Shown here in pieces: positions 28,779 to 42,200 of a stretch of 64,000 bases of DNA. The translations under genes and the position numbers were made by a program. This stretch comes from Symsagittifera roscoffensis (lineage: Eukaryota > Xenacoelomorpha > Acoela > Convolutidae), in contig NC_087067.1 in the NCBI RefSeq assembly GCF_963678635.1, positions 27,289,547 to 27,353,546 of the forward strand. Direction: 5' to 3'. Each line of letters starts with the position of its first letter. Within the stretch, counting starts at the first letter, position 1. The notes under the pieces were generated by a model. It saw nothing but the letters and a program-made list of their open reading frames with translations, was not told the DNA's origin and searched no databases.

Positions 28779-29700
28779 TGTGACATTCGACCAGAATGGC
28801 CAAAATGCAGTCTCTGCAGAATTCAGGATTTTAGCAGTGGGCCTTCCGGATTGGCGATTTAGAACGGATAAGGACGTTATTTGAATGATTGGCCGAACGG
28901 TGAAGGCTAGAAGATTCTGGAATTCTAAATTTTAAATTTTCGAAGTGATGACGTAACATTTCTGAGAAATGTTAAAACGGCCATTTTGGCTAAAATAGCA
29001 GAAAGAAACAGAACAACTTTTATCTGCGATTGCGAACAGTACGAAAATCGAGATTGGAAAACGACAACGAACTACAGAATAGCAGAGAACGTTCCGAGTT
29101 GCAACTATTGTGCTGCTACAATAGTTGCAAGGCCGTTGCCAACAACGGTGAAGGGTGAGAACCAGCCTTCCGGATTAGCAAGAAATCAAGAGTAAGGAGC
29201 TTGATTCGGCGGATTCAAGAATCCGGAAGGGTCTCGGGACGGAAACTTTTATTAACTCACATAAACTTTTAGCATCCTGTCATGTCCTGACTTGAATTTA
29301 ACTGATATTTTGATTAGTTTTGACAAGGATGAGGTGCTAGGAGTTGGGGGGAAAGGGTTGATCCATCTTCGATGGAGATGATGATTTTTATCTACTGAAC
29401 AAAAACAATAGTAATATGATAAGTAGTAGCCCTGTTTTTAGGAGTGACCTCGTGGTCTGGGGATACTGAGACCCAGCTATGAGCTCACTAATTTTGCATG
29501 TAATTCAGTTAATTTGAGCGTTCTGGTCGAAGCCGGAGAACAGTAACGTTTTTGTCAGCCTGATGTAAGAAAGACCACCGAAAAGTACTGGCTTGGTAGA
29601 GACGGTGAAAAACATGCAAAGCTCTGTTTAGACGCTAGCCAGTCGTCTTAAGACTTAGTTTTGTTATCCGTCGATATGTATCTTCCGGGCGAATGTTACA
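28779..29700 (+). repeat. E1 3' LTR
   Basis: 922 bp, one difference by eye from 5072-5993. It is followed directly by the resumed E2 3' UTR at 29701. Confidence 0.97.
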
Positions 29701-29932
29701 AAATATAGTATATTAGTAACAATATTTGCTTTGTTAAAATTTCTTTTTCGTGAATCCAAGTTTCACTCGGATCCACGCTCAAGCCCCCCTTCCCTCTCAA
29801 GACTCAAGATCCATCCGATTTGCCCATTCATCTCGTACTCTTCGCCTTGGAGGTACTGCATCCTGAAGTGCTAGATGCGGCAAACTGTCTCAACAGTTCC
29901 TCTTCATCATCGGAATTAATCACAATCTCCTC
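29701..29932 (-). other. E2 3' untranslated region, part next to ORF2
   Basis: Continues from 4778-5071 across the E1 insertion. Together the two parts make a ~540-bp 3' region between the ORF2 stop and the polypurine tract. No coding features. Confidence 0.8.
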
Positions 29933-32900
29933 CTAAGCCTTCAGCTGTTCATAGGATCGCATCCATTCTCTCTGCTCCTGCAACCTCTTTGCTTGGTTGG
30001 GTAGTGCCTTCACCCTAGCTTCTCGGTTCAAGCAAAAGGAGTTGTGCAGGCTCAAGCTCACGTTCTTCGCCAGGTCTTCCTCTAGTATCGACTCCCTCGC
30101 TTTGGTATTGTCTCTAGACATCTTACCCACTCTTTTCCATCCTGTCGTGATCGCATTACGATGGGTTAGCAGGGGTCTCTTGAAAGCTTCCGGCCCAATC
30201 TCGGCCTGGAACTGTCGATACTCTTTTTGATGTTTTCTCATGTGATCTTTCGTTGTCATGTACAACCAAGACGTCAGTGTCGCCCGAAACTATGGAAAGT
30301 ACCTCAAGCGACTCCATACGTGCCTGACTTCCGTCGGTATGGCGAATACTTTGCACGCAGTCTCAAACAACTCGAGTCTCCTGCTATAGTCTATCGCGTA
30401 TATTGACTCAGCCGTTGGCGTCGTCGCCTCCCGATACTTCGTTATATTCTCTTCTATCCATCTCAGAGCTAACATCGCACTCACTACTAAGAGCGTCACC
30501 TTCTGCCGGTGATCCGGTAGTCCGATCGACCGAATCTCTTCCACATCCCACACCAGGCAAAGGTTCTTGTGATCTGGATACCACACCGTTTGTGCCAAAC
30601 AGTGGCATGGGCATTCCCCATGAGAGATCTCAATGTTCCTGAGATTACGCTCCCCTGAGGCTTCCAAGAGAGGCTCAAGCTCCATCATTTTCTCGTGCAT
30701 CGTGTCGTTGTCTTCCAGGTTCGGAGTACTTCCCACAGGTTTCCCGATCACGTTTTGTCTCTCGTGATCGCTTGTGTTTTCTCTTTCCAACTTCAGAAGA
30801 TCTTCTCCCCAGATTTCGCTTAAGTCATCTCTCAATTCTTTTGGTACTGTCCCTTTGATTATTCTCAACAACTTGTGCGAGTGATGCGACATCCGAGCCA
30901 ACCTCACGCACTTGGGCACTGAGAAGGCCTTGTCCACCAGTATTTTCTGGCTGGACACTTCCACCATCGCCATGTGTAGCGGGTAGTGACTTCCGCACAA
31001 GTTGGCCATCATTGACCCTATCAGCGATTTCGCGTTCAATGGCAAGCCATAAGCTTCGCTCATGGGAAATCCCATTTCCGCCTCAAGACCAACCTTCCAG
31101 CTCCGGATGTGTTTTTGAGTCACCTGCAACACCCCGGGCCATGATTCTACGCTCAACGCCGTCACCAAATGATGTTCAGATTCCAGTCTCTCCAGTGCCT
31201 GCAGACCACACATTCTCGAGAAGAATCCGAGAGCTGTCGCTATATTCACCGTGGTTCTCGCGTAACATTCCGCTATTATTTGCACTTCACTTTTCTCCCT
31301 TTCTGTGATGTCTTCGAACCAAGTGACCAGGTCTTCTTTTTGAAACGACAGTATTCTGACGCATGACCGTCCATCGCAGATGTGCTCTCCGTTCCCACAC
31401 GTCGAATCCAGACAGCTACCCGGCTCCAATTTCTTTGCTGACCCGGGGTCGCTCGTCCTTTCGCTTGGCTCTTGCATCTGGGGCGTGATTAGCTTATGTA
31501 GCACACTCAACTTCGCCAGATCTTCATCTTCCATTGGTGCTAACCTCACTCGCTCGGTGGTTTCCTCGATTAGACTCGCATGGGGATGTGGACACCAGGA
31601 GGGTCTTAGTAGCTTCCATATCACTCCCAAGTTCGTGGTTAACAAGCCATTTCCACCGCCCATGTTCACTTCAACTCTCTTGTTTGAGCGCGGTATGCTT
31701 ATCACCTCTGGTGTTTTCTCAAGAATCAGGCCCAGGCTCGGCCCCTCTTTTTCCACCGCGTCTATTTCCATTATTCTTTCTGTCCAAAACTTCAGTAGCT
31801 CCGCTACCTCATGGTTTCTCTGGGCTCCTCCAGCTTCCGAGCCTAAGAAGGGATTGTAGGCTATTCCCATCACTCCAGACACATATTGGTATTCCCCCTT
31901 CTCACTGAGTCTCGAGTACTGTTCTGACGAGGCCAGGTTACGGTGAACATCATGTTCTTCCTCGAACTTCTTATTAGAGAACCTCCGTACCTCGTCCAGC
32001 TTTCGATGGTTCTCTAAGGATAGTCTGGAACCATCTTCTTTCTCTATTCCTGTACTCTGATATATGTTCAAGATGATCGTTGAGACTCTTTTCTCCATGG
32101 TTTTACTTCCACTTGCTCTCTGGTGGCATGCCAGGATGGTGCTATCAGATATCATTGACATTATCCATCTCAAGAAACATGTGGCATCTTTTCTTCTAGC
32201 CAGGCTCAAGCCTGAATTGTCCCTGGCCACGTGTTGCATCAGTGCCTGATACACCTCTAGCTTCTTGCTTCCCAACTTCAGCCTGTCATACGAGGTCAAT
32301 GTCTCCAACTCTATTCCCACCAGACTCCAGGTGAACATTAATTGTCCCGCAGTTCTAACGAAGGGATTCGCCATTAGTGGCGGTGCTGATGAGGATGTCC
32401 TCATCGCCTCTTCAAAATGATCCTTCAACAAACTCTGCCAGGACCTCTTCAGATGACTTGCCATCTCTATCTTATTAACCTCGGCTTTTTGCTGGGTGGC
32501 CCAATTGCGTCGCTTGCGAGCTATTCCACTGTCCATCTTCTTCAAGCAGTCCTCCATTTCCTTCAATGTTTCGAGGGCCACCCACCACGTCCGGGAAGTG
32601 TTCCTCGTCTTGTTTCTCTCCAATGGATCACTCGTCACTTGTTTGCCCATGTCCTGATGTGCCTTCGAGATCCATTCTTTGCCGATCTCCACTTCCCCTA
32701 CCTGTCCGTTCGTTGAACCTCTCTTCACGTTTACCTTCTGAGGCTTGAAGTCTTCTTCTGACGTCGAACTGGCGGAAACCTCTATTTCCTTTTCTACTTC
32801 AAGTGGTTTCCTGAGCTCCGAGCTGTTCTTGTATGCCGCCGTCTTGCATCGAGCCAAAACGATGGGCGCCGTCTCTCTCAAGTTTCCTTCCGAAACAGCA

Positions 32901-35900
32901 TCCACTGAAGGACTACCCCATCCTTCCACTTCTCTCTTCCTCTTGCGAGTCTTCACATCTCTGCTCGAGGGTGTTGTGGCTATCATCATTGATTCGACCT
33001 CTCCATCCACTCCTTCCAACTCTTGCCTCCCCCCTGCTCGAGCCTTAAGGATATTAGTACTTTTAATCATATTACTAGTCCCAACCTTATCCCTTTTTAT
33101 ATCATCAATCATTTTATCCACAGTTTTTTGTTTCAGAGTAGAGCTGTCCTCACATTTCTCTTTTCTAGTCTTCGTTCGTGCGTTCCTCAGCTCCACTAGC
33201 TTGTTCAGCAGCTCTTTTCTTGCTTTCTCATCCAGGCCCGTTCCTATCAGGAGCGGTTCCCCGAATCTCACTACTGCGCCCCACAGTTCCTTCTTGAACT
33301 TGTCCAGCGTCGTCTCGCTGCCCACTTCTCGATTGAATTCCTCCAGGAATTCCTGCCAAGCGTCATCCTCGAGAGATCCCAAGAATATGTCCCTGTTCCC
33401 TTCGAACGTGTTCTTCTCCCTTTCCTCCGAGCTCAAGAGTAACATCCCCATATTGAAGGTCTCACCTGCCAATGGCAATTCCAGATCCTTCCGGGGAGAC
33501 GGAATCAGGGGTGGTGTGGCAGTATCTGCCCAATTCTCCTCGCTCAAATCTTTCAACAGCTCTTGAGTGGTGAGCTCCTCCCCTGATGGCCCTGGTTCAG
33601 GCGTATTCCCCACTTCCATGTCTTCACCGGCTTCACTGAGAGTTTCATCCATACTCTCTTCTTCTGACTCATGTCTCCTTCTCTCGAGAATTTTCTTAAA
33701 TCGGTCCTCGACGGGTCCGCTCCTCTTGTCTCCAGGTGTGTCCACGGACAGTGGTGATGGTGTCGTAGGATCCAGCTTTTTGTATTCCGTCAGTGCTACA
33801 TGCAGTTGACCTGCTGCATCTAGTTCTGTTCCTTCCTGTCTTATTTCCACCTGTTCCAAGCCATAGGGCGCCTTATATTTTCTCGTGGCAAATTTCATGT
33901 CGTCCACCAGTGCGACGTGCCCCTCCATCACGATCATCCTGCCATCATCCCATATGGGTAACATGTTCTCAAGTCCCTCCTTCTCAAGAGTTCTCAAGAC
34001 CTTCCGCACCTCATACCCTGGGGGCTGCGAACCTCTACTCTTTTTCGCTTGCGTCGTCCACGAATTTACCTTCATCTCGCTGGTATGGAAGTAGACCGCC
34101 GCCGTGTAGCCAATGAACATGGGGTCCCAGCCATCAGTGAAATCCTTCTGCATTTCCTCCGTCGTCATCCTCGCCATTATGGAGGGAACTACCAAGGGAC
34201 TATTCATTCCTAAGGTCATCCTCCTGACTATTGGGAACTCAGGCATGGTGGCCGGGAGGATTTCTTTCTCCATTATGGTCTCCAGCTCCCTCTTCACCAG
34301 TGCGAAGCACTCCTTCCAGGCAGGAATTCTCAAGATTTCTTGTCCGTCCGCCATCAATGGGTTCAAGTTCCAGAATTTGGGATACATTTCAATGGGACCC
34401 TCTCGCTTGCCTCCCATTCTACATTGCATTTGCCCCCTGAAGTTGTACACTATCAGCTCGGCATCTTTCACCTTTCCAAAGAGTACCGTGTTGCTCATTC
34501 GCCCTCTGAGCACCTCCTGCTGACACCAATTTAACGCCGTCCCATCCAGTATACTGATAAGGCTCAAGTGCGTTACAGAGTGACGATACGTTGTCACCAG
34601 GGGGTCTGGGAACGCGTACGTCACTGCTGGACCATAAATGCAGGTCACCACCTCCTCTAGGCCCCGGATTATCCCCATTGGGTCCGACCTCATTGCCAGG
34701 CATAGGTCCGTCAGCAGAGGCATCCCTCTGTTCGTCTTCTTCCATTCTTCTCTCGAAGTTGGATTCTCATCTTCACCCGTCATGTGCCGATTTTGCATCA
34801 TGAGGTATTGCACTAGCAACGTCTTCAATCCTGCGGCACACTTGTAGGAGCTGGTTTCAATGCTCGTGTGGACTCTCCCCATAGACAGAGGCTCTCCATA
34901 TTCCATTAATCGATGAAACGACACCAATTCCCCATGGGTCAAGAGCACTAGTGCCAGGTACCCATCAACTCGAAGTGTCTCCACTCCCCGACTAAACATG
35001 TATGCTGGACCCATGTTGAACAAGTATCTGGGGTAGACCAAATACAGGGCCAAGAGCAGGCTGATGGGCATGCCCAGTATCTCCTGCACGAAGGCTCCAA
35101 AGATAGTCGCCGTGGTACCGAATACTCCTGCCAAGAATTCCTTCTCCCAGCAAGGACTCAAGAACTTGAGAATCTCGTAATCCCTCCGAGTCTTCAATTC
35201 GCCTTTGGCGTGCTCTCTCCAGAACCCTGCGATCGTCACTTCATTGGCGGCCGAGACAAATCTAGCCACCGTCATGTCTCTTACTTCGGCCAGCTCCAGT
35301 TGCTTCTCTAGGAAACTCCAGACTTGCTTCACGAGGAGTGGTGCTTCCTCCCTTGTCTTATTCGTGGCGTTCTCCAGCCTTGGTGTCAAAAATGGCCACC
35401 AGCCATTCTCTTGAGTCAAACGATATTTCAACGATCCTAATTGCTTTTCCGTCTCGGCCACATTTCTTCTCTCGTTACTGGGACCTCTAGACTTGCTGGT
35501 GGAGTTCGTGATCTTCACATCCATACTCCGAAACCACAGGCTGGCCGTTAATTTGCTTATCGCCGGGTGATCGTCCCCGATGACTGGGCTGAACTTGAGC
35601 TGCCTGGCAAAGTTCGATATCTCTAGCAAGAGCACCTCGTCTAATACGATCAGGATGTCGGCTAGTCCATAAAAGCCCCTCAGTGCATGAGATATGTCCG
35701 CCCATGCCGCCGCCAATTCTGACTTGCGAAGCCTCAGGTTCGATGGCTCCAACTCCCGATTGGGGGCTGCCATTAGAATCCGCCATTCACTCCCTTCTGC
35801 TATCAGGATCAAGACCGCGTACACGAACTATAGGGCGGGTGGCATATTCGCGTATCCAGGGGATGTGGTAAACACCACCTTCGTCTTGGACCCGAATCTC

Positions 35901-38707
35901 GAGACAACATTCTCTTGCACTTCATTCATCGCCGCAAACAACGCTTGAATGGCTTCCCATATCTTCCTCGATGTCGGAATTTCATCGCCCTTTAGTTGCT
36001 CAAGAAGTCCCATCGCGTGCAGGTGATCATTCATCCCTGCAAACAACAGCAGCTCAGGTTCACAGGGCATCTCCGACTTTATTGCCACTACCAGAGTTAA
36101 CATCTGATTCAATTCAGCTCCTGGCAAAGAGTATATCAAAGTCTCCGGCCAGAACAACTTGGGAGACGTTCCTTCGAAGTCTGATCCCGCCACAATGACT
36201 ACTCTCGCAGCAGCTGGGTCTGCTCTATCATACACTGCCAGGGTTTTGGCCAGCTGGGTACTCCCACAGGGCTTCCCGTACCTGGGATCTTCCGCCGACT
36301 TCGAGCCTTCGTAAGCGGCATCTGGCAATCCCGTTCCTCCCGGATTGAGTAGCTTGTCTACCACCTTCAACTGTGCCGGGGTTGCCAACCTGATCCTGGC
36401 GATGCTAGTTCGGTGCTTGGGAGGTTCTGCTATAAGTCCCGGACTCCCCAGCAGCTTGAGAGGTCTGTAGTTAATGGGTCCCATGATCGTTTTTGTGGGA
36501 ATTCCCGTCAGGTCTGTGGTCTCCATCAACTTCGCTCTCGAGAAGTGCGCCTCATGAGCTTTCAACCAGTCCACGCAATGATGCCTATTCAAATCCTCGT
36601 GTGATACTCGTTCGATCCCCAGGGTTTCCGCCAATTCTTGCCTGCACTCCAAACTCTCTAGATCCAGTTCTTTCACCTTCTCAGGATATCTCAAGCGAGC
36701 GGTCTCCATAGACTTATTTTCCCGTTTGCTCTCTGCCACTACCACTGAGGATATCGCCGAGCTTGGAGGTGTTGATGACGTCACCTCCTCGGACTCCATT
36801 GGCGTGGCACTCTGCAATCTGGTCTGGCTGCTCCTTGAACTGTCTCTAGTAACAACTCTCGGTCCCAAGCGACCAGACAAGGCCCTTGAGGCCAGGAATG
36901 GTGGGTTCGGAGGTGGTCCTAAAGTGAATTGGGCTGTCTCTAGCAGATCCGCCTCCAGCGCATTTATGTGTTCTTGGAAGACGTCGTTTAGCCACTCTGC
37001 TCCCCTCGGTCTATCAAAATGGATTCCATCACTGGAGGTGTCTTCAGGGAATCCCTCTTTCTCCATGCGCTCTGCCACGTCCAACAGTCTGACAGGGAGC
37101 ACACTCTTCCGGTGGATGTCTCTTATCCCCTTGTTTAGGTTCCGCACCTTCTCGTTCATCTCCAAGGCGTGCTGATCAAACATCATGTTGTAGGGGACGG
37201 TAAATATCGTCAACAGGATGGGGTCCATCTGAATCCTCAGTTCCTCAAGAAGGCAGCTCACCTTATCGGGCAGCCTTGTTATTTTCCTTGCTTCACCCCT
37301 TGATACATCGTTGGTCCCGATCATCAGGGTCACCGTGTATACTTTGGTCATCCCCAGCATGTCAAGCGTTGCTAACATCTGTGGCGTGGCAGCTCCAGCG
37401 AAACTCAAGATTCCCGTCTGCCAGTGCGATCGGATCCGGGTCAACACCCGCACCAGGCTGTCCCCTACGATTAGATGAACCGCACCTTCTGGTACCCGGG
37501 GTGGCGCCATGTATTGCACCCAGGCCGCATCATGAAAGCAGTCTCTCCTAGCTTTCTGCTCCGTACTCCAGTCCAGCCGATTGTGCCTGTGGTACCTCCC
37601 TTCTGTATTCTTCTTATAACTCAAGATCACGACACTCCTAACCGGCTGCTCCCTCCACGTCGGGGGAGGCTCCGGTCTTGCCGAACTCTCACGACTCTTT
37701 TGTCGCAATCTCTCGCCCAGTTCTCTCAGACGCGATGAGCCGCCGCTCACTTGACCGTCACTCGAGGTCGAGGTTGGGGTATATCCCGGCAGCTCCACAT
37801 CCATCAGTGGGCGTATGGGTTGCGTCTCTAGGCTACGCAAGGAAGACGTTGCGTCATTCGGTATCCAAACTTCCAACCCTTCACTCATGTGTTCACGGGC
37901 CTCGCGGTCAAGGTTGAAGCGTGCTCTTGCTCTGGGGGCCTCATCCACCTCCATACGTGACTCTGGCCTCGAGCTGGTGACCACTCGCTCCTTCGGCCTG
38001 GCTCCCTTCTGTGCATCAAGCTCGCGTTGTCGTTGTTCTATTCTGTCTAATTCCGACCTCAGTTGATCACGATTTGCGGCGTTCTCCCGCACCCTTAACT
38101 CCTGTTGATGCTCAGCTTTTTGTATCTCAAGCAACCTCAGAGCCTGGTCTCGCTCATTGACCGCCTGGTCCCTTTCCAGCTGAACCTTCTCCCGATCCAG
38201 ATTTGCCTGATCCCGATCGAGGTTCGCCTTATTCCTTTCCTTCTGCGTCTTCTCGAGCTCTTTCTTTAGAACACCTAGATCCGGATATGCCTCGGTCGTC
38301 TGTTGCATTCGTGACATCGATGGCACCCTACTCGAGCTCTGGCTGGTGGACCTTACTGTTGGCCTGGTCGGTAGTGGGAATTCCCCTGCGCCATATTCGG
38401 TATTGTTATTCAGGCCAGGATTCCTTGCCAAGTCAAAACCCCTTACTCCTCCATCCACATTCCAAGACAACCATCTGGTCTGTTCTTGGTTCGATATTCC
38501 CTCGGTGGTGTAGCCGATCATCAAGACAGCCTCCGTTGCAGACTCCCTGCACTCACCCTGGTCATCCAACTGGAGGATGGCATTCAGCATCACCGCCATT
38601 CTCTCGTCTATTTGGGTATAGTCCAAGTCCCTCAGGCGCCTGTACAGCTCATCAAGAGTGGGCTTCCTCAGGGCCGCGGGCACGGAGTTCCAGAATCGGT
38701 CTGCCAT
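29933..38707 (-). pseudogene. E2 ORF2: SGNH giant protein with two in-frame amber codons
   Basis: The frame runs from the ATG at 38707 to the stop at 29933 (about 2,924 codons) without a shift, but it is broken twice by TAG. One lies at 35828-35830 where E3 has Gln in the aligned PLQFVY stretch, so CAG to TAG is likely. The other lies at 30290-30292 where E1 has Trp in LMPWFRA, so TGG to TAG is likely. The same architecture as E1 is seen: a long, highly charged coiled coil near residues 140-240, an SGNH domain with GDSLVR, FAGAAT, GTNDVS and DGIHFD, a second SGNH-like region with AGSDF, AGMNDH and DDH, and a late Cys-rich GEHICDGRSC cluster. The first amber falls just after the SGNH-like region starts its final part; either could be a sequencing error or a recent lesion. 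Confidence 0.88.
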
Positions 38708-39213
38708 TCTTTGTAACTTCGGGATGTATGTAAGTAGATGTTAACCAGCTCAAGAATTACCTTACCAACTCAAGAATTACCTTACCAACTCAAGTATTCT
38801 CTAGAAATGTTCTCTTGCAAGTATTTGCTGTAGATTCGGATTATCGCGTGTTCAATCAAGATTCTCTCTTTCTGTTTCTCGCTTGAGTGTAGTTGGATTT
38901 TCAACTTTGTTTTTCAAACTTGATCTGAAAACAGAAAGCTCATTAAAACTTAGCATGTCACGTTCCTAACCTAGAGACCCCCCTTCTACCCATATGGTTA
39001 AAATCTTATCATTCTCATATCACTTAAAGCAATTCGATTGGATTTCCCTTAAGAACATGCAGATTCATTTTATGTTTTAACACCATCAATTCTTTCTTTT
39101 AAAATTCAATTGTCATGCCAATCACATCTTAGATCCCTTTACCTGCGCCGCACCCCAGTACCTAACTCAAGACTCCTCCCTCACACCCGACCTGATACCT
39201 CCATGTACCCGAC
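38708..39213 (-). other. E2 spacer between ORF1 and ORF2
   Basis: About 500 bp, non-coding. Near 38746-38812 a ~22-bp unit AACTCAAGAATTACCTTACC is repeated about three times in tandem, each with the CTCAAG hexamer. The conserved splice acceptor lies at 38925-38937. Confidence 0.75.
38925..38937 (-). promoter_or_regulatory. Conserved splice acceptor ahead of E2 ORF2
   Basis: On the minus strand TTTCTGTTTTCAG is followed by ATCAAG, 217 nt before the ORF2 ATG. It is a near-perfect nematode acceptor and matches the position of acceptors in E1 and E3. Confidence 0.7.
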
Positions 39214-42200
39214 TCAGGCGATGCTCAAGTAGTACTTCTTGTGAAGATGCACCATTATCTCTGTTTCTGCAAAGACCACATGTAGGATAGCATACAATTC
39301 CCTCGAGCTCAGTTTGCCCCTGTTTGGGTCGTACACCGGCATCGAGACCTCCACTATTCCTCTTTCAATCATGAAGTCACGTAGTCTTGTCAGTGCCAAT
39401 ATCGCGTGTTCGGGATCAATTGTGTTTCTGTCGTTGACTCTCGTTACTAGGAAGCAGAGGTATTTGCCCGGGACTTGTGCCACTGACGGTGGAAGCGCTG
39501 CCATGCCTCCCAGTCCTGGCCTCTGTCTGAACAGAAACTCTACGTTCTGGTACTCTCTTTTGAAGTCAGCCTCCAATCTTGATTTGAAACTCATGTCCGC
39601 CGTGATGCAGATCGCGCTGGTCCTGTTTGACAGGATGAAGTCGCTATCCGTTATCATGATGTTCTCTGAGTATTCATTGGGTATTTCGAATTTCGTTTTG
39701 AAATTCCTTCCTATGGTAGGCTCTGGTTCTTCTTCCTCCAGTTCCAATCCGCTTGTTTCCCTCACTTCCTTGAGCTTCTTTATCATCAAATTTTCGGTGT
39801 GGGTAAGTCCTACCCCCACTCCCCGGACAAAAATATTTATCGACGTCCCCGTCGATGTAGTCGGGTCTGAATTGTCCTTAGGGATGTCCAGTGGCCTGTC
39901 TGTTGCTGTCCATCCGAAAAGAGGGTCCTCTGTCTTCATGTAATTTGCTGCTGATACATCGATTTGCTGAATGCTTTGTCCTTCGCGGCTCTCGTCCTTG
40001 ACATCACGCATCCACTCTAGAATCCTCAAGTTCGTGTTCTCCCTCCTTTCTATTTCACTCTGCTCGAGATCCGTCTCCAACTCTGGCGTCGAGTAATCAT
40101 CCTGCGGATAATGTCCACCATCGTCAATGACCTGCCATTCCTCTTCGGCTTCCAGTTCGCCTGCACTTAGTAGTTCATCGCCCAACTTGTCTGGCTGTAT
40201 CTTATCGATCAAGAAGTCATCCCCGTACCTATTGTACCTCATACCTGTTCGTTTACGATTGCCAGTCCTGGTTTCCGGTGGTGTTGGTCGATCCGGCTCC
40301 ATCCACTTCGGTACCTCGTTTTGCTCTGGGTCGTTCCAGTCTTCTTCTACAAATGAACCTGCATCCGACTCCACTTCTATCTTTTCGTTGTCGTCCAAAC
40401 TCAAGTTCTCATTACCATCATTTTTCTCTCTAGTGCCTTTCTCATTCACTTCGCACGCTGGTTCCACCACCAGGTACTCAAGACCTTCCATGTCTTTTGG
40501 TAGGCACCAGTCCTCCGGGGACGGGACGTGAGGCTTCAGATTTTCGTAATGTGCTGCTCGCCCTGTACTCAAGCGATAGAACCGTCCTTGTTGATGTACT
40601 TCCGTAATCATGAACGGTCCTCTCCATTTCTTGAGTAGTTTCTTTGTTCCCTTGGGCGGTATGACATTTTGGAAGACCCACACGTATTGGCCCACTTCGT
40701 ATGGCTTTGCTCTTAGTATCTTTTCGTCATATTTCTTGCGTTGCCTCATTTGCGCTTGCGCCGTGTTTCTCCGACATAGCTCGTTTAGCTCTTGTTGTCT
40801 TTTGATCGCTTCCTTCACGTATGCTTGAGGTGACGTCCTCTTCCCCTCGTACTCCGGGTAGAAGAATGTTATAGGCATTGCCCTTTCCCTGCCTGTCAAC
40901 ATCATGAAAGGACTGATACCCGTCGTTGAGTGCTGAGTACTATTATAGGCTCCTACTACCTGTGGCAGGTATTTGTCCCAGTCCGTCATGTATCTCGAGC
41001 AGTACACCCTGAGCATGTTGACCAGTGTCCTGTTCTGTCTCTCTACCAACCCATTGGTCTGTGGATGATAGGTCGTCGAGTGTGCTTGAGCAATGTGTGA
41101 TCTCTTCATCAATTCTTTTGTCAAGTCCCCCACAAAAGCCTTGCCGTTGTCCGACTGGAAAGTCATTGGACAACCATACCGCGATATCCAATGCGTTATC
41201 AGGTGATCACATGTCTCCTCTGCTGAGGCTGTCTGGCACGGAACCGCTTCCGCCAACTTGGTGAAGTGATCTATTATAACTAGTATTTGGTTATAACCCG
41301 ACTCCGTCATGCAGATTTTCTGATGGTCTATCTGCACTACCTCATTGAATTCCGAACTCTCGACAGACTTGAGGGGAAACTTCATCTTCCTTGGGTCTTT
41401 TACTTGAAGGCATGCTAGGCAGGCATTCACCCATCTCTCGCAAGCTTTTCTCATTCCCGGCCAGTCAAACCTGTGAAGTATCCTTTGTTGTACTTTATCT
41501 ATCCCCTGGTGGCCCATCTGGTCGTGTGATCTGAAAAGCACCTCCGTTTGGTACAATTGTGGTAGTATGATGAGGTTGTGTTTGTGTAATATTTTTTCCT
41601 CATCTCTTCTCTTGCACGCTACCACCCCTTCAGCTGTGTGATAAAGTAAGTCTCTCTTTTCTTTGTAGAACTGGCTCAAGATCTTGTAGCTGTCTTCCTC
41701 AAGTTCCCCCTTCTCCTTGACTCCCGAATGGATCCATTTGGAGAGGTTACTTGTCATTTTGTCATTCTTCTGGGCCCTTATTAGGTCGGACAGCCTGTAT
41801 CTCGCCTTAACGTGCTCCTTTAGCGCCATGATCTGTCCATTCATCTCACCAGGGTTGTGGATGTCATCGCTCAGTTTCACACATATCATCCTTTTCACGA
41901 TTTTCATGTCGTCTTCTGGTACCAGATTCGTTCTGACGTTTGAGTTGCACGATAGTTCCCTTAGTGGTTTTCTTGAAACTGCTATTTTCTCGAGCTCTTC
42001 ACCACCTCGTACCTCTTGTATTTCCAGATTGTACGTCCCTGAAGATGGATCCGTCTGTAATTCCCTGTCGTGCTGTCTTATCTTCTCTTCCGTCAGTATC
42101 ATGCATAGACTGTCTTGGTCTTCGCTGCTCTCATCCGAGTCTTCATCCCATTCTTCACGCTCCCCGGACAATTTCCCTTCTCCGGTTTCGTCTTCTTCCA

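Larger units (their letters stand above)
5072..29700 (+). mobile_element. Element 1 (E1): complete, very young giant Ty3/gypsy-type LTR retrotransposon
   Basis: Two 922-bp LTRs (5072-5993 and 28779-29700) start TGTGACATTCG and end CGAATGTTACA, forming an imperfect terminal inverted repeat. By eye they differ at one base, T at 5900 against G in the second copy. Between them lie PBS, a 3-kb leader, an intact 3,200-codon ORF1, a spacer with a splice acceptor, an intact 2,981-codon ORF2, a 3' UTR and a polypurine tract. Total length is 24,629 bp, far above the usual 5-10 kb of Ty3/gypsy elements. No clean target-site duplication is visible: the left flank ends ATATAGTAAA and the right flank starts AAATATAGTA, sharing only AAA at the junction. 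All parts look functional, so it may be active. Confidence 0.97.

Noticed and set aside
29933-38707. Amber codon reassignment in this genome
   Set aside because: ORF1 and ORF2 of E1 and ORF1 of E2 contain no internal TAG, and E3 is broken by TGA and TAG alike, so ordinary nonsense mutation is simpler.
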